Positions 6,893-14,555 of a DNA stretch of 19,085 bases are shown piece after piece. Below the pieces are notes generated by a model, which was not told where the DNA came from, ran no database searches, and saw nothing but the letters and a program-made list of their open reading frames with translations. The first letter of the stretch is position 1; the number at the start of each line of letters is the position of its first letter. Origin of the DNA: an uncultured Lachnospiraceae bacterium (GTDB lineage Bacteria; Bacillota; Clostridia; Lachnospirales; Lachnospiraceae); NCBI GenBank assembly GCA_902803155.1, contig CADCOU010000093.1, positions 1 through 19,085 on the forward strand, written 5' to 3'. The position numbers were made by a program, and so were the translations under genes.

Positions 6893-8632
6893 TTACCGGA
6901 ACCCTATTTTTTCCACTACGATCCCGGCGCCTTTTCTCCAGCTGCCTGATTCTCTCTTTATAAGGATCTGGACCTTTGTGACGGCATTTTTCCTGCTCCA
7001 GGTACTCAGATCGATACTGAAGCACTGTTTCTTTTTCTGCTGGATTCTCCCTGAAGCCTCAAATATGTTCCGGTTTCCGCTGAAAACACGGACCAGAAGT
7101 TCTGTTTTGCCGCTCGTAAGTACACCGTTTCTGACTGTCAGGCAGAGACGCGGGCAGGCAGACACATTCAGTTTTCCGAGTCCACGCTCCATCCCCCAAT
7201 ATACATTCACATTTCTTGAAGGATTTTTTACCAGCTTATAACTGGCGCCTTTTCTTTTTGTTGAGCGCACAGCCCCGCACTTACTCCATCCCCTGTCCAG
7301 TTTTTTCTTCAGACCGTATGCCCCGCAGGAAGCCAGAGGGCCTCTTTTATATGTACGTGTGGCAGAAACCTTCCTGCCGGTCAGCTTCTCGGATGTCAGT
7401 CTGGCTTTATTCAGAACAGAAAGGCTCAGGTCTGTATCCATGTATTTAAATATGGACCACGACGGTTTCTTTGTAGTTGCATTTTCTCCCCTGGACACTT
7501 TCCAGAGCCCGAAACTCGCACCGACCTTCGTCAGTTCATTCTGATCGACCTGGGAATAGTATACAAACGAATCCACCATCGGATCTGCCATCGCAAGATA
7601 ATAAGACAGGGCAATCGCTTCGCTCTGCTGGGCCGATACATTCTGTTTCTTCCAGGTGGAAGAATATCCGTGTTCACTCAGTATGATCCTCGTCTTCTCC
7701 CCGTATTTTGTCCGGATATAGTTCGTGAGAACGCTCAGATTCTTCATGGTTATAATCGGACTCGTGATCTGGTTCGTTGTATCAAAATACTGCGGATCCG
7801 TTATGGACGGCTGCATCAGGTCCCCATTATAGGCATGGTACGCCAGGTTCCACGGATAACCGTCTTTCTTCATCCGCGCTGCAAATGTGTCCAGGCAGTT
7901 CCAGGCTTTGTAGTTATTGGAGAATATGATATTCCAGAAATGATCCAGCGGCACATACAGCCTTGCATTGGAATACACCCCGCGTATAACCCGGGAACTC
8001 ATCTCAAACATACGGGCATAGAGATCCATATATGCGGAAAAGCTGATATTTCCGGCAGCGTTCCATTCCGATGCACTGTCGATCTCATTTCCGACGATCC
8101 AGCCGACTACTCTGCCGTATTTCCCCGAGCTGTAACGGTCTGCCAGAAAACTGATCGCTGCCTCGATCTGCCTCTGGTTCGTTCCGTTATCCATGTTCCA
8201 GGCATAAAAAGCCGCCTTTCTGTCTCTGGCCTTCGGATAGATCAGATTCTTCAGGTCCGACCGCTTCTGCATCAGCAGAATCCCGGTCACGATCATATTG
8301 TTCTGTTTCAGCTTTTTCAGGATCCCGTCCCATGCATTGATATTCGCTTTACGGAACCAGTATTTTTTTCCCTTATAGTTATACGAATAAGAACTTCCCG
8401 AATTGCGCTCCGATTTATGTGCAATGAACAGGGAAATCGGGAAATTGATCGTCGCGTGGCATACATTGAGTTCAAGCGCATCCTCCTCCATATCTGCGCC
8501 AAGCGCAAGCCCCTTTTTGTTTTCGGCTGTCGGATATGGATAGTTATATTTGGCGGCATACGCAGAATCAGCGGCCAGGATCGTCAGTACCATGATCAGA
8601 ACTGCCGGTAAAATGCTTTTTAGCCTGCTCAT
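6893..8632 (-). CDS. Secreted TIM-barrel glycoside-hydrolase-like protein (DUF5722-like)
   Basis: A 579-residue exported protein. Residues 1-27 are a signal peptide (hydrophobic core LPAVLIMVLTILAADSAYA). The next part, to about residue 395, looks like a clan GH-A (beta/alpha)8 barrel: GWIVGNEID places an acid/base Glu at 183 after Asn182, and RIILSEHGYSS places a nucleophile-like Glu at 320, the spacing expected for strands 4 and 7. I recall this pattern (VNFPIS..., DHFWN, AYHAYNGDL) from the uncharacterised DUF5722 group, from memory only. A basic linker (about 400-465) leads to a beta-rich C-terminal region (about 466-579), possibly carbohydrate- or wall-binding. Start: ATG with AAAGGAGT eight bases upstream. 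It follows the CoA ligase gene but is separated by a terminator. Substrate unknown. Confidence 0.8.
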   Translation of the reverse strand: MSRLKSILPAVLIMVLTILAADSAYAAKYNYPYPTAENKKGLALGADMEEDALELNVCHATINFPISLFIAHKSERNSGSSYSYNYKGKKYWFRKANINAWDGILKKLKQNNMIVTGILLMQKRSDLKNLIYPKARDRKAAFYAWNMDNGTNQRQIEAAISFLADRYSSGKYGRVVGWIVGNEIDSASEWNAAGNISFSAYMDLYARMFEMSSRVIRGVYSNARLYVPLDHFWNIIFSNNYKAWNCLDTFAARMKKDGYPWNLAYHAYNGDLMQPSITDPQYFDTTNQITSPIITMKNLSVLTNYIRTKYGEKTRIILSEHGYSSTWKKQNVSAQQSEAIALSYYLAMADPMVDSFVYYSQVDQNELTKVGASFGLWKVSRGENATTKKPSWSIFKYMDTDLSLSVLNKARLTSEKLTGRKVSATRTYKRGPLASCGAYGLKKKLDRGWSKCGAVRSTKRKGASYKLVKNPSRNVNVYWGMERGLGKLNVSACPRLCLTVRNGVLTSGKTELLVRVFSGNRNIFEASGRIQQKKKQCFSIDLSTWSRKNAVTKVQILIKRESGSWRKGAGIVVEKIGFR

Positions 8633-8680
8633 AAATGAGTACTCCTTTCATTGTGCCGCTGCCGGTCCGGACTTCTCCGT

Positions 8681-8717
8681 ACAATAATCCTGCCGCAGTT
8701 ATACAGACTGCGGCAGG
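8681..8717 (-). terminator. Terminator of the aryl-acid operon
   Basis: A perfect 11-bp stem, CCTGCCGCAGT (8689-8699) with ACTGCGGCAGG (8707-8717), and a 7-base loop. On the minus strand it is followed by ATTATTGT, a moderately T-rich tail. It lies 16 bases past the CoA ligase stop. Confidence 0.7.
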
Positions 8718-8732
8718 AAGGTCAGGCGGAAT

Positions 8733-10367
8733 TTACGACTGGTTCTCTTTCGCTACCAGATTTTCTACACCGTACCGTTTCCTCAGGGCCGGCTTCTCTA
8801 TCTTGCCGGTCGCATTTCGCGGAACATCGGCAAAGATAATCTGCTTCGGCCTCTTGTAGCGCGGAAGCGCCGCGCAGAAGCGGTTGATCTCATCCTCGGT
8901 GCACTTCATGCCTTCCTTGATCTCGATGATGGCGCCGGTGATCTCTCCCAGGCGCTTATCCGGCATACCGATGACCGCCACATCCTTGATCTTCGGATGC
9001 TCCTCCAGGAAGTTCTCGATCTCGACCGGATAGATATTCTCTCCGCCGGAAACAATGACATCTTTCTTGCGGTCGACCAGGAAAATGAATCCGTCGTCGT
9101 CCAGCATCGCCATGTCGCCTGTATACAGCCAGCCGTCCTTCAGGACTTCCGCGGTCGCTTCCGGATTGTTGAAATATTCCGTCATGACGCCGGGGCCTTT
9201 GACACAGAGTTCACCGACATCTCCCTGCTTCACCTCATTACCGTCCTCATCCACGATCCTGCACTCCCAGCGATAGCCCGGGACGCCGATCGCACCGACC
9301 TTATTGGTGTTTTCCAGGCCGAGGTGTACGCAGCCGGGACCGGTGGATTCCGACAGACCGTAGTTCGTGTCGTACTGATGATCCGGGAAATACTCCTTCC
9401 AGTGACGGATCAGTGATGGCGGTACCGGCTGGGCGCCGATATGCATCAGCCTCCACTGGTCCAGTTTGTAATCGGAGAGTTTGATCTCCCCGCGGTCGAG
9501 CGCATCCAGAATATCCTGTGCCCACGGCACCAGAAGCCATACGATCGTACACTGTTCGTCGGAAGCTGCTCTCAGGATCACATCCGGCTTCGTCCCCTTC
9601 AGAAGTACCGCTTTGGAGCAGGTCCAGAGAGAACCCATCCAGTGGAATTTCGCACCGGTATGGTAGAGCGGCGGAATGCACAGGCAGCAGTCATCTTTAG
9701 TCGTCTGATGATGAACCGCCTCCATCTCAGCTGCCTGATAGAGGGAAAGATGCTTATGGAGGATCGCCTTCGGGAATCCTGTGGTCCCCGAGGAGAAATA
9801 GATCGCTCCGAAGTCGTCATTGGTCAGCGGGATCTGCGGATCCGTGCTGGGATAATCCGCCACAAGTTCACGGTAGCTCTCCGCGAATTCCGGGCATCCG
9901 TCGCCAACGTAGAACAGCAGGCGCCCTTCTCCGATCGCGTCCGAATTGGTCTGGATCCGGTTGATGAACTCCGGTCCGAAGAACAGGATCTCCACTTCCG
10001 CAAGGCTCAGGCAGTAGGAGATCTCATTTGCGGTATAACGGAAGTTGAACGGAACCGCAACCGCGCCGGATTTCAGGATACCGAAATAGATCGGAAGCCA
10101 CTCCAGGCAGTTGAACATCAGGATGGCGACCTTCTCACCCTTCTTGACGCCCCTGTCGATCAGCATGTTTGCAACACGGTTTGCCTTCTCATCAAATACC
10201 TGCCAGGTGATCTGGCGGCGGTACGGATGCGCGACCGTCTGCTGTACCAGGTCAAACTCCTTGAAAGAAAGCTTCCTGGGATCTTCCATGCTTGGATTCA
10301 GTTCAATGAGGGCGACCTCGTCTCCATGTTCACGTGCGTTTCTGGTCAATAAATCTGTTACAGGCAT
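8733..10367 (-). CDS. AMP-forming acyl/aryl-CoA ligase (ANL superfamily)
   Basis: A 544-residue enzyme that activates a carboxylic acid with ATP to an acyl-adenylate and then to the CoA thioester. ANL core motifs are all present: P-loop FSSGTTGFPK (191-200), YGLSESTGPG (336-345), YTGD (415-418), hinge RKKDVIVSGGENIYPVE (433-449), and the C-terminal catalytic Lys522 in NATGKIEK. The first 50 residues are shared with fatty-acid or cyclohexanecarboxylate-type ligases more than with the PaaK type. Start: ATG with GGAGG ten bases upstream, 17 bases after the aminotransferase stop. As the last gene of an operon with indolepyruvate oxidoreductase and an aminotransferase, it most likely handles an aryl-acetate or a branched or aromatic acid; the exact acid is inferred from context only. 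Confidence 0.9.
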   Translation of the reverse strand: MPVTDLLTRNAREHGDEVALIELNPSMEDPRKLSFKEFDLVQQTVAHPYRRQITWQVFDEKANRVANMLIDRGVKKGEKVAILMFNCLEWLPIYFGILKSGAVAVPFNFRYTANEISYCLSLAEVEILFFGPEFINRIQTNSDAIGEGRLLFYVGDGCPEFAESYRELVADYPSTDPQIPLTNDDFGAIYFSSGTTGFPKAILHKHLSLYQAAEMEAVHHQTTKDDCCLCIPPLYHTGAKFHWMGSLWTCSKAVLLKGTKPDVILRAASDEQCTIVWLLVPWAQDILDALDRGEIKLSDYKLDQWRLMHIGAQPVPPSLIRHWKEYFPDHQYDTNYGLSESTGPGCVHLGLENTNKVGAIGVPGYRWECRIVDEDGNEVKQGDVGELCVKGPGVMTEYFNNPEATAEVLKDGWLYTGDMAMLDDDGFIFLVDRKKDVIVSGGENIYPVEIENFLEEHPKIKDVAVIGMPDKRLGEITGAIIEIKEGMKCTEDEINRFCAALPRYKRPKQIIFADVPRNATGKIEKPALRKRYGVENLVAKENQS

Positions 10368-10384
10368 TGTGCTTTTCCTCCATA

Positions 10385-11575
10385 TTATTTGTAAAATGCT
10401 GCCAGCTTTGCAAAGGCTTCCAGTGATCTCTCCGCGCGCTCTGTCGGTACGCAGTAACTGATCCGTGTGTGGCCAGGACAGCCGAATCCGGAGCCGGGTA
10501 CGATCAGGAGATCGAAGTCCTTCGCTTTCTCGCAGAATGCCAGATCATCCGGGATCAGTGTCTGCGGGAACATGTAGAAGGTTCCCTCCGGCTCCACGCA
10601 TGTGAATCCGAGGTCCCGGAGTCCCTTCACCAGGATGTTCCTGTTGGTCTCATATACGGATATGTCGCTGGTGTCTTCCGCGCACATTGCGCAGACTCTC
10701 TGGAACAGGCTCGGAGGGCAGACATAGCCCAGGGAGCGTGATGCCCCGGCGACTGCGGCATAGACTTCGTCGTGATCTTCCATCTCATCCGGAACGGCCA
10801 CGTATCCGATACGTTCTCCCGGAAGCGACAGGGCTTTTGACCAGGAATAGCAGACCAGCGTATTGCCGTAGTAAGACGGCACCCATGGCACTTTGACTCC
10901 GTCAAATGCAATCGCGCGGTACGGTTCATCGGAGATCAGATAGATCACATGACCGAACTCTTCGCTCTTGTCTTTCAGGATCTGCGCCAGGCGGCGGATC
11001 GTATCCTCGGAGTAGACTGCTCCGGACGGGTTGTTCGGAGAGTTGATGAGGACCGCCTTCGTATTGCTGCTGAGCACTGCTTCAAATCGCTCGAAATCGA
11101 TCTGAAAATGTTCGATATCGGCGGGGATCAGCTGCATTTTCCCTCCCGCACCTTCAATAAAGACTTTATACTCCGGGAAGTACGGTGCGAATACGATCAC
11201 TTCCTCCCCCGGATTCAGGAGTCCGTTCAGGCAGCCGCAGAGTGCGCCGGCCGCACCGGTTGCGATGTACAGGCTGTCCGGGCTGATGGTGTATCCGAAA
11301 CTCTTACCGATCGACTCCGCGATCCTCCTTCTGGCATCTTTGTCTCCCTGTGCGCTGGTGTAACCATGTATCGCGACCGGATCCATCTCCTGAAGCAGGC
11401 GGATCGCTGTCTCATTGACAGAGGAAGGAGCCGGGACCGAAGGGTTGCCGATGGAAAAATCAAATACATTCTCCGCACCGACTTCCGCGACCCTCTTCAT
11501 ACCGAATTCGAACAGGTCACGGATAATCGAACGCTGCATCCCAAGTCCCATCGCGCGTTTGTTTACATTTGACAT
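10385..11575 (-). CDS. PLP-dependent aminotransferase, class I/II
   Basis: A 396-residue fold-type I aminotransferase that exchanges amino and keto groups. Visible motifs are the substrate-side FSIGNPSVPAP (40-50), cofactor ring contact NNPSG (181-185), DEPY (216-219), Schiff-base Lys247 in SWSKALSLPGERIGY, and the carboxylate-binding Arg371 in RISYC. Length is usual. Start: ATG with GAGGA eight to ten bases upstream, 30 bases after iorB. Given its neighbours, it should link an aromatic amino acid (Trp, Phe, Tyr) to the aryl-pyruvate used by IorAB; sequence alone does not exclude aspartate- or branched-chain-type substrates. Confidence 0.92.
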   Translation of the reverse strand: MSNVNKRAMGLGMQRSIIRDLFEFGMKRVAEVGAENVFDFSIGNPSVPAPSSVNETAIRLLQEMDPVAIHGYTSAQGDKDARRRIAESIGKSFGYTISPDSLYIATGAAGALCGCLNGLLNPGEEVIVFAPYFPEYKVFIEGAGGKMQLIPADIEHFQIDFERFEAVLSSNTKAVLINSPNNPSGAVYSEDTIRRLAQILKDKSEEFGHVIYLISDEPYRAIAFDGVKVPWVPSYYGNTLVCYSWSKALSLPGERIGYVAVPDEMEDHDEVYAAVAGASRSLGYVCPPSLFQRVCAMCAEDTSDISVYETNRNILVKGLRDLGFTCVEPEGTFYMFPQTLIPDDLAFCEKAKDFDLLIVPGSGFGCPGHTRISYCVPTERAERSLEAFAKLAAFYK

Positions 11576-11605
11576 AGTGTTTTCCTCATTTCTGTAGATT
11601 CTGCG

Positions 11606-12178
11606 TTATCCGGCTCTTCCCAGTTCAAAAGCCTTCAGGTTCAGTTCCCGGAACTTCTCCGGTACGCACTCTTCGATCGCCTTCTTCCAGTCCTCTTCCG
11701 GTATGTCAAAATACTTTGACAGCCGCCCCATCAGGACGATATTGACCGCTTTCACGGAACCTGCCTGCTCTGCAAGCGTCAGGCAGTCCATCGCATCGAC
11801 GAGAGCGCCTTTTGCCTCCATCTTCGCGATCAGGTCGTCCGGATACGATGCGGCGCCTGTGATGACCGGCATGGGATCGATCTGCTGCGTATTGGTCACG
11901 ATCCTTCCGCCCTTTTTCAGGAACGGCAGATAGCGCGCCGCTTCCAGCTTCTCAAACGATACGATAAAGTCCGCTTCGCCCTTATCGATGATCGGGGAAT
12001 AAACCCTGTCACCAAAACGGACATAAGTGACGACTGAGCCGCCCCGCTGGCTCATGCCGTGGACCTCAGACACCTTGACATCGTACCCTCTCGTAAGAAG
12101 AAGATGGCCGAGCAGTTTCGACGCCAGAAGCGAACCCTGTCCGCCTACGCCGACGATCATAATATTCCTGGTCTCCAT
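11606..12178 (-). CDS. iorB: Indolepyruvate:ferredoxin oxidoreductase, beta subunit
   Basis: A 190-residue subunit, matching the usual length, that forms the gamma-type domain of the 2-oxoacid:ferredoxin oxidoreductase. The N-terminus carries the family motif MIVGVGGQGSLLASKLLG (about 7-24), followed by EVHGMSQRGGSVVTYVRFGD (about 38-57), both hallmarks of IorB. With IorA it converts indolepyruvate or related aryl-pyruvates plus CoA to aryl-acetyl-CoA and CO2 with reduction of ferredoxin, reversibly. It starts two bases after the iorA stop, with its GGAGG ribosome site inside the last codons of iorA, so the two are translationally coupled. Confidence 0.95.
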   Translation of the reverse strand: METRNIMIVGVGGQGSLLASKLLGHLLLTRGYDVKVSEVHGMSQRGGSVVTYVRFGDRVYSPIIDKGEADFIVSFEKLEAARYLPFLKKGGRIVTNTQQIDPMPVITGAASYPDDLIAKMEAKGALVDAMDCLTLAEQAGSVKAVNIVLMGRLSKYFDIPEEDWKKAIEECVPEKFRELNLKAFELGRAG

Positions 12179-12180
12179 GA

Positions 12181-14007
12181 TCAGCCCTCCTTCCTTCTCT
12201 GAAGTTCTTCTGCAGTAACCAGTGCGTCAAACCTGCACATCTGCTGGCAGATACCGCATCCGATGCACTGCGTCCGGTCGATGACAGCCTTTTTGTCCTT
12301 CATACTGATTGCCGGACATCCGATCTTCATGCAGGACTTACATCCGACGCATTTCTCCGGATCATTGACCAGAGGCTTTTTGTGGACGACCGGTTTTCGA
12401 TCGACCGTCTTCAGCAGTGCGCAAGGTCTTCTGGAGATAATGACCGACGGCGCCTGTGCCGCAAGTTCCTCCCTGACCGCAGCATCGCATTCGGCAAGGT
12501 TGTACGGATCCACGACACGCACCCGTTCGATCCCCATAGCCCGGACCAGCGACTCCAGATCGATCTTTCCGCAGGGATCTCCGTGGATATCCAGTCCGGT
12601 TGCAGGATTCTGCTGATGTCCCGTCATGCCGGTAATGGAATTGTCCAGGATGATGACCGTTGAATTGCTCTGGTTATAAGCGATATCCGCAAGGCTCGTC
12701 ATTCCGGAGTGGATGAAGGTCGAATCTCCGATGACCGCAACCGTACACTGCTCCGAATCAGCTCCGCCCACTTTGTTGAAGCCATGCAGCATACTCACGG
12801 ACGCTCCCATGCAGAGATTGTTGTCCATCGCGAAGAGCGGAGCAGCACCGCCCAGCGTATAACATCCGATGTCTCCCATGACACGGACCTTCTGCCTGCT
12901 CAGCGTATAGAAGAGTCCCCGGTGAGGACATCCGGCGCACATGACAGGCGGACGGACCGGGATCGCGTCCTCCAGCTTCTCCGCAGGCGGGACCTCCAGG
13001 CCATCCGTTCCGGATAAGCCTGCATCCTTCAGGAACGGTGCCATCTTCTCTCTCAGGAGATTCTGGCTGTATTCCCACTCCAGAGGAAGCACATCCTTGC
13101 CGTGGACTTCCAGTCCCAGTTTCCTGCAGTGATCCTCAATCACCGGGTCCAGTTCTTCCACGACCCACAGGTTCTCAACGCTCCCGGCGAAATCAAGGAT
13201 CAGGGAATCCGGAAGCGGATTGACCAGGCCGATCTTTAATACGTCTGCCTGATCCCCGAACACCTCTTTCACATACTGATAGCAGGTAGAATCGCAGATG
13301 ATGCCAAGCTTTCCTGCGCCTTTCTCAATACGGTTCAGTTCAACGCCTCTGTAGGTGCCGGCATTGCCAAGCTCCGTCAGTTTTCTGGTGCGCTCCTCCA
13401 CAACAGGATGCCGGCGGATCGCATTTGCCGGAGTCATCAGATACTTCTGCGGATTCTTCTCATAGGGAACGCGTTCTTTCTCTGTCCGCTCTCCCTTCTC
13501 GACTACACTCTGGGAGTGCGCCACTCTCGTGCACATCTTGATGATGACCGGCGTATCGAACTCTTCAGATATCTCATAAGCGGCCTTTGCGAAAGCCAGT
13601 GCTTCCGCCGAATCGCTCGGCTCCAGCATCGGGAGTTTGGATGCGATCGCATGATGGCGTGAATCCTGCTCGTTCTGAGAGGAATGCATCCCCGCATCGT
13701 CCGCAACAACAATGACCATACCTGCATTGACGCCAGTGTAGGAAGCGGTATACATGGGGTCTGCGGCTACATTCATGCCGACATGCTTCATGGCGCACAT
13801 GCTTCTCTTTCCGGCAAGGGCAGCCCCGAACGCCACTTCCATGGCTACCTTCTCATTCGGTGCCCACTCGCTGTAGATATCCCTGAACAGCGAGATCTCC
13901 TCCGTCACTTCCGTGCTCGGCGTTCCCGGGTAACTGGAAACAACACTGCATCCGCCTTCATACAGGCCGCGGGCAAGTGCTTTGTTCCCCAGCATCAATT
14001 CCTTCAT
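12181..14007 (-). CDS. iorA: Indolepyruvate:ferredoxin oxidoreductase, alpha subunit
   Basis: A 608-residue thiamine-diphosphate and iron-sulfur subunit of full length. The N-terminal pyrimidine-binding domain has YPGTPSTEV (26-34) and the long MKHVGMNVAADPMYTASYTGVNAG region. The diphosphate-binding domain has CAGCPHRG (357-364), GDSTFIHSG (427-435) and DNSITGMTGHQ (455-465). Two 4Fe-4S motifs close the protein: Cys553, 556, 559, 564 and Cys581, 584, 587, 591. The first has four residues before its last Cys, as is usual in IorA. Start: ATG with GGGGGAG, which overlaps the end of the regulator gene upstream. It works in the cytoplasm with ferredoxin; the direction depends on ferredoxin redox state and supply of aryl-acetyl-CoA. 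Confidence 0.96.
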   Translation of the reverse strand: MKELMLGNKALARGLYEGGCSVVSSYPGTPSTEVTEEISLFRDIYSEWAPNEKVAMEVAFGAALAGKRSMCAMKHVGMNVAADPMYTASYTGVNAGMVIVVADDAGMHSSQNEQDSRHHAIASKLPMLEPSDSAEALAFAKAAYEISEEFDTPVIIKMCTRVAHSQSVVEKGERTEKERVPYEKNPQKYLMTPANAIRRHPVVEERTRKLTELGNAGTYRGVELNRIEKGAGKLGIICDSTCYQYVKEVFGDQADVLKIGLVNPLPDSLILDFAGSVENLWVVEELDPVIEDHCRKLGLEVHGKDVLPLEWEYSQNLLREKMAPFLKDAGLSGTDGLEVPPAEKLEDAIPVRPPVMCAGCPHRGLFYTLSRQKVRVMGDIGCYTLGGAAPLFAMDNNLCMGASVSMLHGFNKVGGADSEQCTVAVIGDSTFIHSGMTSLADIAYNQSNSTVIILDNSITGMTGHQQNPATGLDIHGDPCGKIDLESLVRAMGIERVRVVDPYNLAECDAAVREELAAQAPSVIISRRPCALLKTVDRKPVVHKKPLVNDPEKCVGCKSCMKIGCPAISMKDKKAVIDRTQCIGCGICQQMCRFDALVTAEELQRRKEG

Positions 14008-14013
14008 AGAACT

Positions 14014-14304
14014 TCACTCCCCCTTCTGCAGTTTCTCTATCATCTTCGGCATACAGCCCGTTCCGTCAGAAAAAACTCTCTTCACGCGGCTGATCGTGGC
14101 GGAGCTGGCGCCGGTCTCCTTCATGATGTCCATATAGACTTTGCCCTGCGCAAGCATCCTGGCGACCTCAAAACGCTGTTCAAGAGCCTCCAGTTCCTTC
14201 CCGGTGCAAAGATCATCAAAAAAGTCGCAGCACTCCTGATAGGAATTCAGTTTTAGAATGGTGTCATACATGGCGCGTCTGCGCTTCCTGTCTCTTCCTG
14301 CCAT
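14014..14304 (-). CDS. YerC/TrpR-family transcriptional regulator
   Basis: A 96-residue protein of the TrpR-related YerC/YecD family. The diagnostic run is residues 28-80: FFDDLCTGKELEALEQRFEV, then ARMLAQGKVYMDIMKETGAS and ATISRVKRVF. These include the helix-turn-helix in which GASSATISRVKR forms the recognition part. Length fits the family. Start: ATG at 14304 with AGAGGA six bases upstream; a Met at residue 12 is less well placed. It is the first gene of the ior operon, six bases from iorA, with a perfect inverted repeat over the promoter, so autoregulation in response to an aromatic amino acid or aryl acid is a reasonable inference. Family members of B. subtilis type usually sit elsewhere (near purine or helicase genes), so this linkage is informative. 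Confidence 0.88.
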   Translation of the reverse strand: MAGRDRKRRRAMYDTILKLNSYQECCDFFDDLCTGKELEALEQRFEVARMLAQGKVYMDIMKETGASSATISRVKRVFSDGTGCMPKMIEKLQKGE

Positions 14305-14450
14305 CTGTTATCCTCTCTTCTCTGGTTTCATAATCTTTTGCTTTCTGCCGTCTGTTCTCACGCTTTCACTGCCTGCGCCGCAGCACATACGGGATCGTTC
14401 CAGTCCTGTCAGTTACAGCCAAATGCATGGCAGTACCGTGCATATGAGCC

Positions 14451-14479
14451 ATGATAACACTTTTGCCGTTTAAAGTAAA
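14451..14479 (-). promoter_or_regulatory. Promoter of the regulator-ior operon
   Basis: On the minus strand TTTACT (14479-14474), a 17-base spacer and an extended -10 TGTTATCAT (core TATCAT 14456-14451). The predicted start near 14444 gives a leader of about 140 bases before the regulator ATG. The inverted repeat at 14469-14488 covers the -35. Confidence 0.6.
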
Positions 14480-14488
14480 CACTTTAAA
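14469..14488. promoter_or_regulatory. Inverted-repeat operator over the -35 box, candidate YerC/TrpR-like site
   Basis: TTTAAAGTAAACACTTTAAA: two perfect 8-base arms (14469-14476 and 14481-14488) around four bases. It overlaps the -35 of the ior operon promoter, where a bound dimer would block RNA polymerase. It has no CTAG core like the E. coli TrpR operator. Assignment to the regulator encoded just downstream is inference from position. Confidence 0.5.
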
Positions 14489-14507
14489 TCACGAAAGAAA
14501 AATGTGT

Positions 14508-14537
14508 AAAAAAGACTGCTGCATCACTGCGGCAGTC
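14508..14537 (-). terminator. Terminator after the peptidoglycan-binding protein gene
   Basis: Stem GACTGCNGC with GCNGCAGTC (14514-14537, one mismatch, 6-base loop) followed on the minus strand by TTTTTT (14513-14508). It insulates the ior operon promoter from the upstream operon. Confidence 0.85.
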
Positions 14538-14555
14538 TCTGTTGTACTGTTTATT

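Noticed and set aside
7670..8611. 313-codon plus-strand open frame opposite the TIM-barrel gene
   Set aside because: Antisense shadow; the opposite strand encodes a signal peptide and catalytic motifs.
9441..10352. 303-codon plus-strand open frame opposite the CoA ligase gene
   Set aside because: Antisense shadow; all ANL motifs are on the minus strand.
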